DNA from: Streptomyces sp. MBT53
GTDB lineage: Bacteria > Actinomycetota > Actinomycetes > Streptomycetales > Streptomycetaceae
Reading direction: 5' to 3'
DNA: 64,000 nt
NCBI RefSeq assembly: GCF_016654115.1
Contig: NZ_JAEQAZ010000049.1
Coordinates: 1-64,000 of the forward strand
Part shown: positions 25,233 to 33,891 of the stretch, one piece after another
Position numbering within the stretch: the first letter of the stretch is position 1
Layout of the letters: the number at the start of each line of letters is the position of its first letter
Made by a program: the position numbers and the translations under genes
Notes under the pieces: generated by a model
The model's input: only the letters and a program-made list of their open reading frames with translations
Databases searched by the model: none
What the model was told of the DNA's origin: nothing

Positions 25233-26090
25233 TCAGGCCGTCGCCGAACGGTACTTCCGCACCGCCAGCGTCCGGAATATGAGGATGATCAGGAGCGAGT
25301 AGATCAGTGAGGCCCACACCGGGTGCACCATGGGCCAGGCGTCCGAGGGCGACTGTCCCGGGTTGGCGAAGAGCACCCGGCACGCCTGCACGGTGGCGCT
25401 GAACGGATTCCACTCGGCGATGTGGCGCAGCCACGGGGTCATGTTGCCGGTGTCCACGAACGCGTTCGAGATGAACGTCACCGGGAAGAGCCAGATCAGT
25501 CCGCCGGAGGTGGCCGCCTCGGGCGTGCGGACGGTGAGCCCGATCAGAGCGCCGATCCAGGTGAACGCGTACCCCAGCAGGAGCAGCAGGCCGAACGCGC
25601 CGAGGACCTTGCCGGCGTTGGTGCCCCCGTCCGAGCCGACCCGCCAGCCGACCAGCAGGGCGACTATCGCGAGGACCAGGAGGGTCAGGGCGGTCTGTAC
25701 GAGGTCGGCGAGCGTCCGCCCGGTCAGCACCGCGCCGCGCGCCATGGGCAGCGAGCGGAAGCGGTCGATGAGGCCCTTGTGCATGTCGTCGGCGATGCCC
25801 GCGCCGGAGCTGGCGGTGGCGAACGTGACGGTCTGCGCGAAGATGCCCGCCATCAGGAAGTTCTTGTAGTCGGTGGCGCTGGTGCTGCCGCCGATCTGCA
25901 TGGAACCGCCGAAGACGTAGGTGAACAGCACCACGAACATGATGGGCTGGATCAGCCCGAAGATCACCATCTCGGGAATCCGGCTCATGCGGATCAGATT
26001 CCGTTTGGCGACGACCAGGGAGTCGTGGACGGACTGGCCCAGCGCGCTGCTCGGTGCCGCGACCGGCACGGCGTCGGTGACGGCACTCAC
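25233..26090 (-). CDS. ABC-2 type exporter permease (DrrB-like)
   Basis: 285-residue membrane subunit with six helices of the ABC-2/DrrB type. It has the typical opening RNLIRMSRIPEMVIFGLIQPIMFVVLF and the TPEAATSGG...PVTFISNAFV region before the last helices. It overlaps the ATPase stop by 4 bases (GTGA). Together they form a complete exporter of lipid-like or drug molecules such as daunorubicin-type compounds; the substrate is unknown. Confidence 0.92.
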   Translation of the reverse strand: MSAVTDAVPVAAPSSALGQSVHDSLVVAKRNLIRMSRIPEMVIFGLIQPIMFVVLFTYVFGGSMQIGGSTSATDYKNFLMAGIFAQTVTFATASSGAGIADDMHKGLIDRFRSLPMARGAVLTGRTLADLVQTALTLLVLAIVALLVGWRVGSDGGTNAGKVLGAFGLLLLLGYAFTWIGALIGLTVRTPEAATSGGLIWLFPVTFISNAFVDTGNMTPWLRHIAEWNPFSATVQACRVLFANPGQSPSDAWPMVHPVWASLIYSLLIILIFRTLAVRKYRSATA

Positions 26091-27103
26091 TTCGCGGCCT
26101 CCTTCTTGTGCTTGCGGTCCTTGGTGTCCGGGGTGGTGTCCGCGCCGTTGTCCTCGGTCTTCTCCTCGGCCAGGTGGCCGGTCAGAGAGAGGAACACGTC
26201 GTCGAGGGTGGGGCGGCGCAGGCCGATGTCGTCGATCTCGATACCGCGGATGTCGAGTTCGCGGATGACCTCGGCGAGGAGCTTCGCGCCGCCGGTGACG
26301 GGCACGGTGAGCTTGCGGGTGTGCTCCTCGACGGTGGTGTCGCCCTTGCCGAAGCCGCGCAACACCTCGGAGGCGACCTCGATGTGGTCGCGCTCGTGCA
26401 CGACGACCTCGACGCGCTCGCCGCCGGTGCGGGCCTTGAGCTGGTCGGAGGTGCCGCGGGCGATGACCTTGCCGTGGTCGACGACCGCGATGTCGTGCGC
26501 GAGGTGGTCGGCCTCTTCCAGGTACTGCGTGGTCAGCAGCAGTGTCGTACCGCCGGAGACGAGCCGTTTGATGACCTCCCACAGCATCTGGCGGTTGCGC
26601 GGGTCGAGGCCGGTGGTCGGCTCGTCCATGAACATCACGGGCGGGGAGACGACCAGGGCCGCCGCGAGGTCGAGCCTGCGGCGCATGCCTCCGGAGTAGG
26701 TCTTGGCCGTACGGTCGGCGGCATCGGCGAGGTTGAACTGGTCGAGCAGTTCGTCGGCCCGGGCCTTCGCGGCCTTGGCCTTCATCTGGTAGAGCTGGCC
26801 GACCATCTGCAGGTTCTCCCTGCCGGTCAGGTACTCGTCGACCGCGGCGAACTGGCCGGAGAGGCCGATGGAGCGCCGCACCTCGTTGGGCTGCTTGAGC
26901 ACGTCGAGGCCGGCCACGGTCAACTTGCCGCTGTCGGGGCGCAGCAGGGTGGTCAGACAGCGGACGGCGGTCGTCTTGCCCGCGCCGTTGGGCCCGAGCA
27001 GACCCAGCACGGTGCCCTCGGGGACATCGAGGTCGACGCCGTCCAGAGCTTTCACATCGCCGAAGGTTTTCACCAGGCCTTCGGCATAGATGGCGCCTGG
27101 CAT
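26087..27103 (-). CDS. ABC exporter ATPase (DrrA-like)
   Basis: 338-residue ATPase. Walker A is GPNGAGKTT, the signature is YSGGMRRRLDLA, Walker B is VMFMDEPTTGLD, and the switch His lies in LLLTTQYLEEADHLA. The C-terminal extension of about 110 residues is typical of DrrA proteins, ending in a Lys-rich tail. The start is taken as ATG at 27103 with GGAG in front; a GTG 12 bases upstream lacks a ribosome site. A palindrome about 100 bases upstream (27205-27220) is a likely operator. Confidence 0.94.
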   Translation of the reverse strand: MPGAIYAEGLVKTFGDVKALDGVDLDVPEGTVLGLLGPNGAGKTTAVRCLTTLLRPDSGKLTVAGLDVLKQPNEVRRSIGLSGQFAAVDEYLTGRENLQMVGQLYQMKAKAAKARADELLDQFNLADAADRTAKTYSGGMRRRLDLAAALVVSPPVMFMDEPTTGLDPRNRQMLWEVIKRLVSGGTTLLLTTQYLEEADHLAHDIAVVDHGKVIARGTSDQLKARTGGERVEVVVHERDHIEVASEVLRGFGKGDTTVEEHTRKLTVPVTGGAKLLAEVIRELDIRGIEIDDIGLRRPTLDDVFLSLTGHLAEEKTEDNGADTTPDTKDRKHKKEAAK

Positions 27104-27204
27104 ATCAGTCTCCACGTCGTCGGGGATTCTTCGAAAAGCCTAGGTTTGTGCGGGATGCTCCGCCTCCGGTTTTTCACAGGAACGGCGAAGTGAGACACAC
27201 CATA

Positions 27205-27220
27205 ACGCGATGTATCGCGT
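27205..27220. promoter_or_regulatory. Operator-like palindrome upstream of the DrrAB-type exporter
   Basis: ACGCGAT-GT-ATCGCGT, perfect 7-base arms and a 2-base spacer, flanked by GAGAC / GTCTC. Local AT content is raised. PadR- and TetR-type regulators of such exporters bind sites of this shape; no regulator is encoded next to it. Confidence 0.55.
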
Positions 27221-27290
27221 CTCTCAACAGATTTTCTCGAACGAGTGACGGAACAGGTGACGAACGGGCCCTGACCTCGGTCGATGGACC

Positions 27291-28520
27291 TCAGTCGATG
27301 ACCGTGTACCCCGCGTCGCGCAGGGCCTGGCCGACCTCGGCGCAGTGCACCGGCCCCTTCGTCTCCAGGTGCAGCTCGACCTCCACCTCGGTGAGCCCGA
27401 GCCGTGGGTCGGTCCGGACATGGCTCACGTCGAGCACGTTAGCGTCGACCACTGACAACACCCCGAGAAGCGTCGCGAGCGCCCCCGGCCGGTCCGTCAG
27501 CCGCAGCGTCACGGCCAGGTAGCGGCCCTGCGCGGACATGCCGTGGCGCAGGATGCGCTGGAGCAGCAGCGGGTCGACGTTCCCGCCGGACAGGAGCGCG
27601 ACGACCGGTCCCTCGAAGCTCCGCGGATCGCTCAGCAGCGCCGCGACCGGGCTGGCACCGGCCGGCTCGACCACCAGCTTGGCCCGCTCAAGGCACAGCA
27701 GCAGCGCGGTGGACAGTTCGTTCTCGGTGACCGTGCGGACCTCGTCCACCAGATCGGCGACGATCCCGAACGGCACGTCGCCGGGCCTGCCGACCTTGAT
27801 GCCGTCGGCCATCGTCGCCGGGTGCTGGATCGACACCGGGCGTCCGGCCGCCAGCGAGGGCGGAAACGCGGCGGCGCCCGCCGCCTGCACGCCCACGATC
27901 CGCACGTCGGGCCGCAGCGCCTTCACGGCGACCGCGACACCGGCCGCGAGTCCGCCGCCGCCGATCCCTACGACGATCGTGCGCACCTCGGGGCACTGGT
28001 CGAGGATCTCCAGGCCCACCGTGCCCTGGCCCGCGATGATGTCCGGGTGGTCGAAGGGGTGGATGAACACCGCGCCCGTCTCGTGGGCGTACTCCTGCGC
28101 GGCGGCCAGCGTCTCGTCGACCACGTGGCCGTGCAGGCGCACCTCGGCGCCGTACTCCTTGGTGGCGCTGATCTTCGGCAGGGGCGCGCCCTTGGGCATG
28201 AACACCGTGGAGCGCACGCCGAGGAGTGCGGAGGCGAGGGCGACGCCCTGGGCGTGGTTGCCGGCGCTCGCGGCGACGACCCCGGCGGCGCGCTCCTCCG
28301 GGAGCAGTCCGGCGATACGGACGTAAGCGCCGCGCAGTTTGAAGGAGCCCGTGCGCTGGAGGTTCTCGCACTTGAAGTGCACCGGTGAGCCGACGAGCTG
28401 GGTGAGGTGCCTGCTGCCTTCCATCGCGGTCACCCGCGCCACGCCCGCGAGCATCTTCTGGGCGCCGCGCACATCGTCGAGAGTGACGGGTCGCAAGGAG
28501 TCAGCCGTGCTGTAGCTCAT
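27291..28520 (-). CDS. ilvA: Threonine ammonia-lyase (threonine dehydratase)
   Basis: 409-residue PLP enzyme that deaminates threonine to 2-oxobutanoate for isoleucine synthesis. Features: PLP lysine in SFKLRGA (K61), SAGNHAQG phosphate-contact loop, Gly-rich VGIGGGGLAAG, and SGGNVD near the C-terminus of the catalytic domain. One ACT-like domain fills about 325-409 (LTDRPGALATLLGVLS), giving allosteric control. The single ACT domain marks the shorter form rather than the two-domain enteric enzyme. It is expressed alone and divergent from a MarR gene. Confidence 0.93.
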   Translation of the reverse strand: MSYSTADSLRPVTLDDVRGAQKMLAGVARVTAMEGSRHLTQLVGSPVHFKCENLQRTGSFKLRGAYVRIAGLLPEERAAGVVAASAGNHAQGVALASALLGVRSTVFMPKGAPLPKISATKEYGAEVRLHGHVVDETLAAAQEYAHETGAVFIHPFDHPDIIAGQGTVGLEILDQCPEVRTIVVGIGGGGLAAGVAVAVKALRPDVRIVGVQAAGAAAFPPSLAAGRPVSIQHPATMADGIKVGRPGDVPFGIVADLVDEVRTVTENELSTALLLCLERAKLVVEPAGASPVAALLSDPRSFEGPVVALLSGGNVDPLLLQRILRHGMSAQGRYLAVTLRLTDRPGALATLLGVLSVVDANVLDVSHVRTDPRLGLTEVEVELHLETKGPVHCAEVGQALRDAGYTVID

Positions 28521-28665
28521 GACTCAAGCATCGCAGTTCACAGGCGCCCGCCACGGTTGTGACCAAGCTCCGAGACTGGTTTGCGCAGCGCCGGTACGGG
28601 CCGCGTTCCATCCGCGTACCCTGTCCCCCAACCCAGCACCCCCTTCATGAAGCGAGCCCCCGGCC

Positions 28666-29181
28666 ATGCCCACAACACCTGAAATGTCGATGGACATGAC
28701 GACCGTCGGTGAACCCGGTCTCCTCGACACGCTGCAGCACGAGGTGGCGGTCTTCGCGCGCCGTGCCGAACAGACCCGGCTCGGCGGAGTCGGACAGGTG
28801 CGCAACTCCATGGACCGCGCCGCGTATCTGCTGCTCAACCGCCTGGACAAGGAAGGTCCGATGGGCGTCAAGGCGCTCGCCGCGAGCATGGGGATCGACT
28901 CCTCGACGGTCACCCGGCAGGTGGCCCCGCTCGTCGACACCGGGCTCGTCAAGCGCACCTCGCACCCCGAGGACGGCCGCGCGGTGGTGCTGCAGCTGTC
29001 CCCGCGCGGGCAGTCGCGGCTGGAGGAAGTCCGGTCGTCCAGGCGTCAGTTGATGGACGAGTTGACACACGACTGGGCGCCGGAGGAGCGCGAGGCGTTC
29101 TGCACGCTCCTCACACGCTTCAACAGCGCCCTCTCCGCGCGGATGGCGATGCCGGGCAACGAGCCGTCGTCCGCTTCCTGA
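28666..29181 (+). CDS. MarR-family transcriptional regulator
   Basis: 171-residue regulator with the MarR winged helix at about 50-125: AAYLLLNRL, GVKALAASMGIDSSTVTRQVAPLVDTGLVKRTSHPEDGRAVVLQLSPRG. The wing with the DGR motif is intact. The start ATG at 28666 has only weak ribosome pairing, and two further in-frame ATGs follow within 27 bases, so the exact N-terminus is open. It is divergent from ilvA and may or may not control it. Confidence 0.88.
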   Translation: MPTTPEMSMDMTTVGEPGLLDTLQHEVAVFARRAEQTRLGGVGQVRNSMDRAAYLLLNRLDKEGPMGVKALAASMGIDSSTVTRQVAPLVDTGLVKRTSHPEDGRAVVLQLSPRGQSRLEEVRSSRRQLMDELTHDWAPEEREAFCTLLTRFNSALSARMAMPGNEPSSAS

Positions 29182-29192
29182 TCCCCCTGCGC

Positions 29193-29219
29193 GTCGGGCA
29201 CGCGCGCGTGGTGCCCGAC
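29193..29219 (+). terminator. Stem-loop after the MarR gene
   Basis: 9-bp perfect arms GTCGGGCAC / GTGCCCGAC, 9-base GC-rich loop, 12 bases after the stop. Confidence 0.65.
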
Positions 29220-29301
29220 TCCCGCCCCTTCGTACCGAACTCTTGACCTCACGACGGCCCTGGCCTCAGATGAGATCGAGTCCATCAGGGGGGAGGGCGT
29301 G

Positions 29302-29805
29302 GTGCGCGAACGGCAGGTGTCCCAAGGCGCCCGCCGTGCCCGTGAGTTCGAGGCGTTCGTCGCGGGCGCGGCAGGGCGGCTTCTGCACGCCGCCACCCTG
29401 CTCACCGCGGAGGCCGCGGACGACAACCCTCGCGCGCAACGCCTGCTGGCGCTGTCGCTGGCCCACACGTACGCGTGCTGGGACCGGCTGCGCGGCGAGG
29501 ACCCGTACGACCGTGCCCGGCAGTATCTGGCCAGCCGCTTCGCCCGCGCGGCCTGGCACCAGTACGGCGGCCTCGGCCGGGGCCGCGCGCACCCCGACAG
29601 CCCGTTGGGCGCTCTGGCGCCCCAGGAGCGGCTGATCGTGGTCCTCAGGTTGTACGAGGGGGTCGCCGAGGAACAGGCCGCCGCACTGCTCGGGCTGCCC
29701 ACGGAACGGGTCCGGACGATCTGCGAGCGGGCGACGGCGCGGCTGCTGCATCCGCCGCGCTCCCCGGTGCCGAAGGTGGCGAAGGCCGAGGTGGCGCCGT
29801 CATGA
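29302..29805 (+). CDS. Sigma-70-like (ECF/SigE-type) protein
   Basis: 167-residue protein with a region 4-like C-terminus (LGALAPQERLIVVLRLYEGVAEEQAAALLGLPTERVRTICERATARL), the helix-turn-helix that contacts -35 elements. The N-terminal part has the helical spacing of region 2 but a poor match, and it may bind core polymerase weakly or not at all. The start is GTG at 29302, 5 bases after GGAGG; GTG at 29299 is also possible. The next gene encodes a small membrane protein, as expected for an ECF factor with a membrane partner. Confidence 0.7.
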   Translation: MRERQVSQGARRAREFEAFVAGAAGRLLHAATLLTAEAADDNPRAQRLLALSLAHTYACWDRLRGEDPYDRARQYLASRFARAAWHQYGGLGRGRAHPDSPLGALAPQERLIVVLRLYEGVAEEQAAALLGLPTERVRTICERATARLLHPPRSPVPKVAKAEVAPS

Positions 29806-29830
29806 GGTCGCGGAACGGAGGCACGCGCGC

Positions 29831-30079
29831 GTGAACAGGCCCGAGCGGGAGGCGGCCGTACGGCGGATCATGGATCGGACTCCGCCGCAGGTGCCGCCGG
29901 AGCTGTACGCGGACGTGGTGCGCCGCGGCGGCCGGATGCTGCGCCGCCGGACGGCCGCCCGGCGGATGATGTGGCTGCTGCTGTGCGCGGCGGTCGTGGC
30001 GTTCACCGTGTGGGCGCTGATGGTCCATCCCTGGGTGGAGCCGCCGTCGGAGACGACTCCACCGCTGACGGGCTGGTGA
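29831..30079 (+). CDS. Small membrane protein following the sigma-like gene
   Basis: 82-residue protein. The basic cytoplasmic N-terminus of about 45 residues is followed by one helix (MMWLLLCAAVVAFTVWALMV) and a Pro-rich outer tail. The start is GTG at 29831 behind GGAGG. Position suggests an anti-sigma-like partner, but the classical zinc-binding HxxxCxxC motif is absent, so this stays a guess. It converges closely with the next minus-strand gene (9-base gap). Confidence 0.7.
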   Translation: MNRPEREAAVRRIMDRTPPQVPPELYADVVRRGGRMLRRRTAARRMMWLLLCAAVVAFTVWALMVHPWVEPPSETTPPLTGW

Positions 30080-30088
30080 GAGCGGGTT

Positions 30089-31243
30089 CTAGCCGAGCGC
30101 CTGCTGCAGGTCCTCCAGGAGGTCCTGCACGTTCTCGATGCCCACGGAGAGGCGTACGAGGTCGCCGGGGACCTCCAGGGCCGAACCGGCGACGGACGCG
30201 TGCGTCATGCGGCCCGGGTGCTCGATCAGGGACTCGACGCCGCCCAGGGACTCGCCGAGCGTGAACACCTTGGCGCGGTTGCAGACCTCGACGGCCGCCT
30301 CCTCGCCGCCCTCCACCTGGAAGGAGACCATGCCGCCGAAGGACCGCATCTGCTTGGCGGCGACCTCGTGGCCGGGGTGCTCCGGGAGGCCCGGGTAGAG
30401 AACACGCGTCACGCGCGCGTGCCGGGTGAGCATGTCGGCGACCTTGGTGGCGTTCTCGCTGTGCCGGTCCATGCGGACCGACAGCGTCTTGGCGCCGCGC
30501 AGCACCAGCCAGGAGTCGAAGGGCCCGGCGACCGCGCCCATCGCGTTCTGGTGGTACGCCAGTTCCTCGCCGAGCGCCTCGTCGGCCGCGATCAGCGCAC
30601 CGCCGACCACGTCCGAGTGGCCGCCCATGTACTTGGTCAGGGAGTGCACGACGACGTCCGCGCCGAGGGCCAGCGGCTGCTGGAGGTAGGGCGTGGCGAA
30701 GGTGTTGTCGACGACGAGGCGCGCGCCCGCGTCCCGGGCGATCTGCGCGACGACCGCGATGTCGGTGATGCCGAGCAGCGGGTTGGAGGGGGTCTCCACC
30801 CAGACGACCTTGGTCTTCGGGGTGATGGCGGCCCGTACCGACGCCGGGTCGCTGGTGTCGGCGACCGACCACTCGACGCCCCACCGGGAGACGACCTTCG
30901 CGAACAGCCGGAACGTGCCGCCGTACGCGTCGTTCGGGATGACGACGTGGTCGCCGGGGCTGAGCAGCGTACGCAACAGGCAGTCCTCGGCCGCCAGTCC
31001 GGACGCGAACGCGAGACCTCGGCGACCGCCCTCCAGGGCGGCGAGGTTCTCTTCCAGGGCGGTCCTGGTGGGGTTGGCGCTACGGCTGTACTCGTAGCCG
31101 CCGCGCAGACCGCCGACGCCGTCCTGCTTGTAGGTCGAGACCTGGTAGATCGGCGGGACGACCGCGCCGGTGAGGGGATCGGCGGTGTTGCCCGCGTGGA
31201 TCGCGAGGGTCTCGAAGTGCTGACTGATGTGCCTGTCGCTCAT
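30089..31243 (-). CDS. Cystathionine gamma-synthase / gamma-lyase
   Basis: 384-residue PLP enzyme of the Cys/Met metabolism family: YEYSRSANPTR near 50-60, PLP-binding lysine K204 in HSLTKYMGGHS, VVDNTFATPYLQQP, and the C-terminal ESLGGVESLIEHPGRMTH. It joins an activated homoserine with cysteine (synthase) or splits cystathionine (lyase). Sequence motifs alone do not separate metB from metC/CGL function in actinobacteria. The start is ATG at 31243 without a good ribosome site. The upstream region contains three 34-base-spaced repeats. Confidence 0.93.
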   Translation of the reverse strand: MSDRHISQHFETLAIHAGNTADPLTGAVVPPIYQVSTYKQDGVGGLRGGYEYSRSANPTRTALEENLAALEGGRRGLAFASGLAAEDCLLRTLLSPGDHVVIPNDAYGGTFRLFAKVVSRWGVEWSVADTSDPASVRAAITPKTKVVWVETPSNPLLGITDIAVVAQIARDAGARLVVDNTFATPYLQQPLALGADVVVHSLTKYMGGHSDVVGGALIAADEALGEELAYHQNAMGAVAGPFDSWLVLRGAKTLSVRMDRHSENATKVADMLTRHARVTRVLYPGLPEHPGHEVAAKQMRSFGGMVSFQVEGGEEAAVEVCNRAKVFTLGESLGGVESLIEHPGRMTHASVAGSALEVPGDLVRLSVGIENVQDLLEDLQQALG

Positions 31244-31287
31244 GGGGCCGAGCGTAATGCGCTCGCGGGGTGTACGACGATCCGGAG

Positions 31288-31370
31288 GTTTTCCACAGGG
31301 CGACGGGGCGGAGCGGTGGTGGTTTTCCACAGGGCGGTCAGCAGGGTTGGCGGTCGTTTTCCACAGGGCG
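31288..31370. repeat. Three direct repeats with exact 34-base period
   Basis: The 15-base core GTTTTCCACAGGGCG occurs at 31288-31302, 31322-31336 and 31356-31370. Spacers differ, except for GGGTTGGC shared by units two and three. The core contains TTTTCCACA, one base away from the Streptomyces DnaA box TTGTCCACA. It lies between the cystathionine synthase gene and the divergent TPR-like gene. Confidence 0.9.
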
Positions 31371-31417
31371 GCGGACCGGGTTGGCCAATTGTCGGACGCG
31401 TCTGGTTCGCTTGAGGC

Positions 31418-32536
31418 ATGGAGATTCTCTGGGTCCTGATGGCGCTGCTCATGATGGGCTTCGTGCTGATCCCGTTCCTGCGGCGCAGGCGCGGGATGAT
31501 CGAGCAGGTCTCGCCGGGCCATCCGGACGCCGCGGACCCGGCGACCTACGGCTTCGTGCGCGAGGAGGAGCTGGACATCCGTATGCCCGGCCCCGACCAG
31601 GACCTGCTGGACGTCCTCGACCTGGTGCAGCGCACGCAGGACTACCGCGCGGCGATGCAGTTGCTGGCCGGCACCGAGATCACGGGCGAGCTGCGCTGGC
31701 AGCGGGTGCAGGCCTTCGCGGGCGCCGCCTCGCTGGAGCTGCAGCAGCGGCCCGGCGGGGTCAGTGAGACGCCCGGCGGGCAGTGGCTGCGGGTGTGGCG
31801 GGCCGAGCATCCGAAGGACGCGGGCGGCGCGGCCGTACACGCGGAGTTCCTGGTGCAGCAGGCATGGCGTACGTCGACGCGGGGGACGGACGAGTTCCGG
31901 ATCATCATGGAGGAGGCGCGGGACGCCTGCGGGCAGGCGGCGCTGCTCTCCCCCGGTGACCCGGTCCCGTACATCGTCGAGTTGTCGGTGGCTCGTGGAC
32001 TGGCGTATCCGCAGCCGGAGTTCGAGCAGCTGTGGCTGAAGATCCTGGACCGTGCGCCGGCCCACATGGGGGCGCATCTGGCGGCCCTGCACTACTGGTG
32101 CGAGAAGTGGCACGGCTCCCGCGAGCTGGCGAACTCGTTCGCGGAGTCGGCCGCCGCGCGGGCCCCGCAGGGTTCCCTCCTCGCCGCGATGCCGCTCTTC
32201 GCGGTCTTCGAGCACCTCCCCGAGGTGAACCTGGTCAGCAGCTTCTACCAGAGCGAGGTCGTGGAGAAGGCGATCCACGGCGCGCTGTTCGCCGTGCACG
32301 CGGCCCGCCCCGACGACCCGATGCTGGCGCACGTCCGCCATCTGCTGGTCTTCTTCCTGGTCCGCGCGGAGCGCTGGTCCGAGGCGATGAACCAGCTCAT
32401 ACACATCGACGGCCATGTCGGGGCCCTCCCCTGGACGCTGTCGCCCGATCCGGCGGCGGAGTTCGCGGTGTACCGGGCGCTGGCGGTGGCGGGTTACGAG
32501 GCGAACGGCGGGAGTCCGGCGAGCCTGCCGCACTGA
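31418..32536 (+). CDS. Membrane-anchored helical-repeat protein, function unknown
   Basis: 372 residues. The N-terminal helix (EILWVLMALLMMGFVLIPFL) plus RRRRG anchors the protein with most of it in the cytoplasm. The rest is helical and TPR-like, for example ILDRAPAHMGAHLAALHYWCEKWHGSRELANSFAESAAARAPQ-type pairs. I recognise it as a conserved streptomycete hypothetical, not as a named family. ATG at 31418 has poor ribosome pairing; a weak -10 (TTCGCT, 31406-31411) would again place the transcript start on the ATG. Confidence 0.75.
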   Translation: MEILWVLMALLMMGFVLIPFLRRRRGMIEQVSPGHPDAADPATYGFVREEELDIRMPGPDQDLLDVLDLVQRTQDYRAAMQLLAGTEITGELRWQRVQAFAGAASLELQQRPGGVSETPGGQWLRVWRAEHPKDAGGAAVHAEFLVQQAWRTSTRGTDEFRIIMEEARDACGQAALLSPGDPVPYIVELSVARGLAYPQPEFEQLWLKILDRAPAHMGAHLAALHYWCEKWHGSRELANSFAESAAARAPQGSLLAAMPLFAVFEHLPEVNLVSSFYQSEVVEKAIHGALFAVHAARPDDPMLAHVRHLLVFFLVRAERWSEAMNQLIHIDGHVGALPWTLSPDPAAEFAVYRALAVAGYEANGGSPASLPH

Positions 32537-32614
32537 CTGAGCCGGAATTCTCGAAGGCCCTCGCTCGTTGACGCTCCGGACTCGGAATCACACCGAGGCC
32601 CGTTGGGAGAGCGC

Positions 32615-33283
32615 ATGTTCCTGCACAGCCGTACGCCCCAACTACCAACCCCCGAGCAGGCTCTGCAGGGCCGGCCGGAGCCGATGTTCGCGGTCCCCGA
32701 CCGCCACACCGTCCTCGGCACCCCACTGCTCGGCCCCTACCCCGAGCACCTGGAGATCGCCGACTTCGGGCTGGGCTGCTTCTGGGGTGCCGAGCGCAAG
32801 TTCTGGCAGCTCCCGGTGGGTGTGTGGACGACGTTGGTCGGCTATCAGGGCGGCTACACGGAGAACCCGCACTACGAGGAGGTCTGCTCGGGCCTGACCG
32901 GCCACACGGAGGCGGTCCGGGTGGTCTACGACCCGGCGCTGATCTCCTACGAGAAGCTGCTGAAGACGTTCTGGGAGTCCCACAACCCGACGCAGGGTTT
33001 CCGCCAGGGCAACGACGTGGGCACCCAGTACCGCTCCGCGATCCACCCCCACACCCCCGCACAGTCGGCCGCGGCGGAAGCCTCCCGCACGGCCTACCAA
33101 CAGGTCCTCACGCGCTCGGGCTTCGGGACGATCACCACGGAGATACTGCCGGCGGAGGGGCGGGTGTTCTATCCGGCCGAGGGATATCACCAGCAGTACT
33201 TGGCGAAGAATCCGGCGGGGTACTGCGGGCTCGGCGGGACCGGGGTCTCCTGCCCGGTCGGTGTGGCGCCGGTCGATGGCTGA
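32615..33283 (+). CDS. msrA: Peptide methionine sulfoxide reductase A (first copy)
   Basis: 222-residue repair enzyme that reduces methionine-S-sulfoxide with thioredoxin. The catalytic Cys is in GCFWGAE (C55), GYQGGYTENPHYEEVCSG follows, and resolving Cys residues sit in the C-terminal GYCGLGGTGVSCPVG. The start is ATG at 32615 behind GGGAGAG; the upstream TTG in frame is less likely. A second, shorter MsrA is encoded at 41965-42477. Its last 8 bases overlap the next gene. Confidence 0.95.
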   Translation: MFLHSRTPQLPTPEQALQGRPEPMFAVPDRHTVLGTPLLGPYPEHLEIADFGLGCFWGAERKFWQLPVGVWTTLVGYQGGYTENPHYEEVCSGLTGHTEAVRVVYDPALISYEKLLKTFWESHNPTQGFRQGNDVGTQYRSAIHPHTPAQSAAAEASRTAYQQVLTRSGFGTITTEILPAEGRVFYPAEGYHQQYLAKNPAGYCGLGGTGVSCPVGVAPVDG

Positions 33284-33725
33284 GCGCTCGGCGGCCACGG
33301 CGCAGGAGGCGTTCACCACGTTGATGCGCGCACGGATCGCTCCCGGTCTGCGCGCGCTGGGCTTCAAGGGGTCGGGGCAGACGTACGAGCTGCCCCATCT
33401 CGAATCCTGGGCTCTCATCGGCTTCCAGAAGTCCGCGCACAACACCGCGGGGCGGGTCGAGTTCACGCTCAACGTGACCGTCGCCGACAAGCTCGGCTGG
33501 GCCCGGGCGCGCAGGGATCAGCCGCACCTGCCCGCCCGCCCCAGCCCGAACACGGTGTACGGCCCCGCTGCCTGGCACCGCCGCATAGGCCAACTCCTCC
33601 CCGCGAAGAGCGACACTTGGTGGACCATCTCGGCCACGACCGACCCAGGGCCGGTTGCCCGTGGCGTCATCACCGCGGTGACGGAGTACGCGCTCCCAGC
33701 CATCCGGGAGCAACGGCGTTCATGA
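33276..33725 (+). CDS. DUF4304-family protein
   Basis: 149-residue cytoplasmic protein resembling DUF4304: ITPRLRALGFKGSGQTYEL-type opening (here IAPGLRALGFKGSGQTYEL), FTLNVTV, WWTISATTD, and a C-terminal ITAVTEYALPAIRE. The function of the family is unknown; members are often found near toxin-immunity loci. The start ATG at 33276 lies inside the msrA end (ATGGCTGA overlap). It marks the edge of the variable region that follows. Confidence 0.75.
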   Translation: MAERSAATAQEAFTTLMRARIAPGLRALGFKGSGQTYELPHLESWALIGFQKSAHNTAGRVEFTLNVTVADKLGWARARRDQPHLPARPSPNTVYGPAAWHRRIGQLLPAKSDTWWTISATTDPGPVARGVITAVTEYALPAIREQRRS

Positions 33726-33737
33726 CTGCCGAGACGT

Positions 33738-33891
33738 GGACGGCCTTTCCGCAAGCTCGTGGCGCTCGTGCGGCGGCGGGGTGGAGGCGTACTGGCGGAC
33801 CGACCTGACGATGCGGCAGCTGGGGCTTCTGTTCGGGATCTCGAGGTCTGCAGCGGTCCGGGGCATCGGTCACATCGCTCGACTTCTTGCG
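33738..33891 (+). pseudogene. Transposase N-terminal fragment (IS5-type), frameshifted
   Basis: 33781-33891 encodes AYWRTDLTMRQLGLLFGISRSAA, closely matching the helix-turn-helix of IS5-group transposases common in Streptomyces. A preceding piece (RPFRKLVALV, about 33738-33772) is in another frame, so at least one indel separates them. Catalytic DDE parts and inverted repeats are absent. The following 33889-33930 is a short GACGACC-like tandem run. Confidence 0.65.

Noticed and set aside
31288..31370. Possible CRISPR array
   Set aside because: Only three 15-base cores without dyad symmetry, spacers of 19 bases, and no cas genes.
32824..33324. Alternative plus-strand frame inside msrA
   Set aside because: It is a shifted frame of a well-defined MsrA; no motif of its own.
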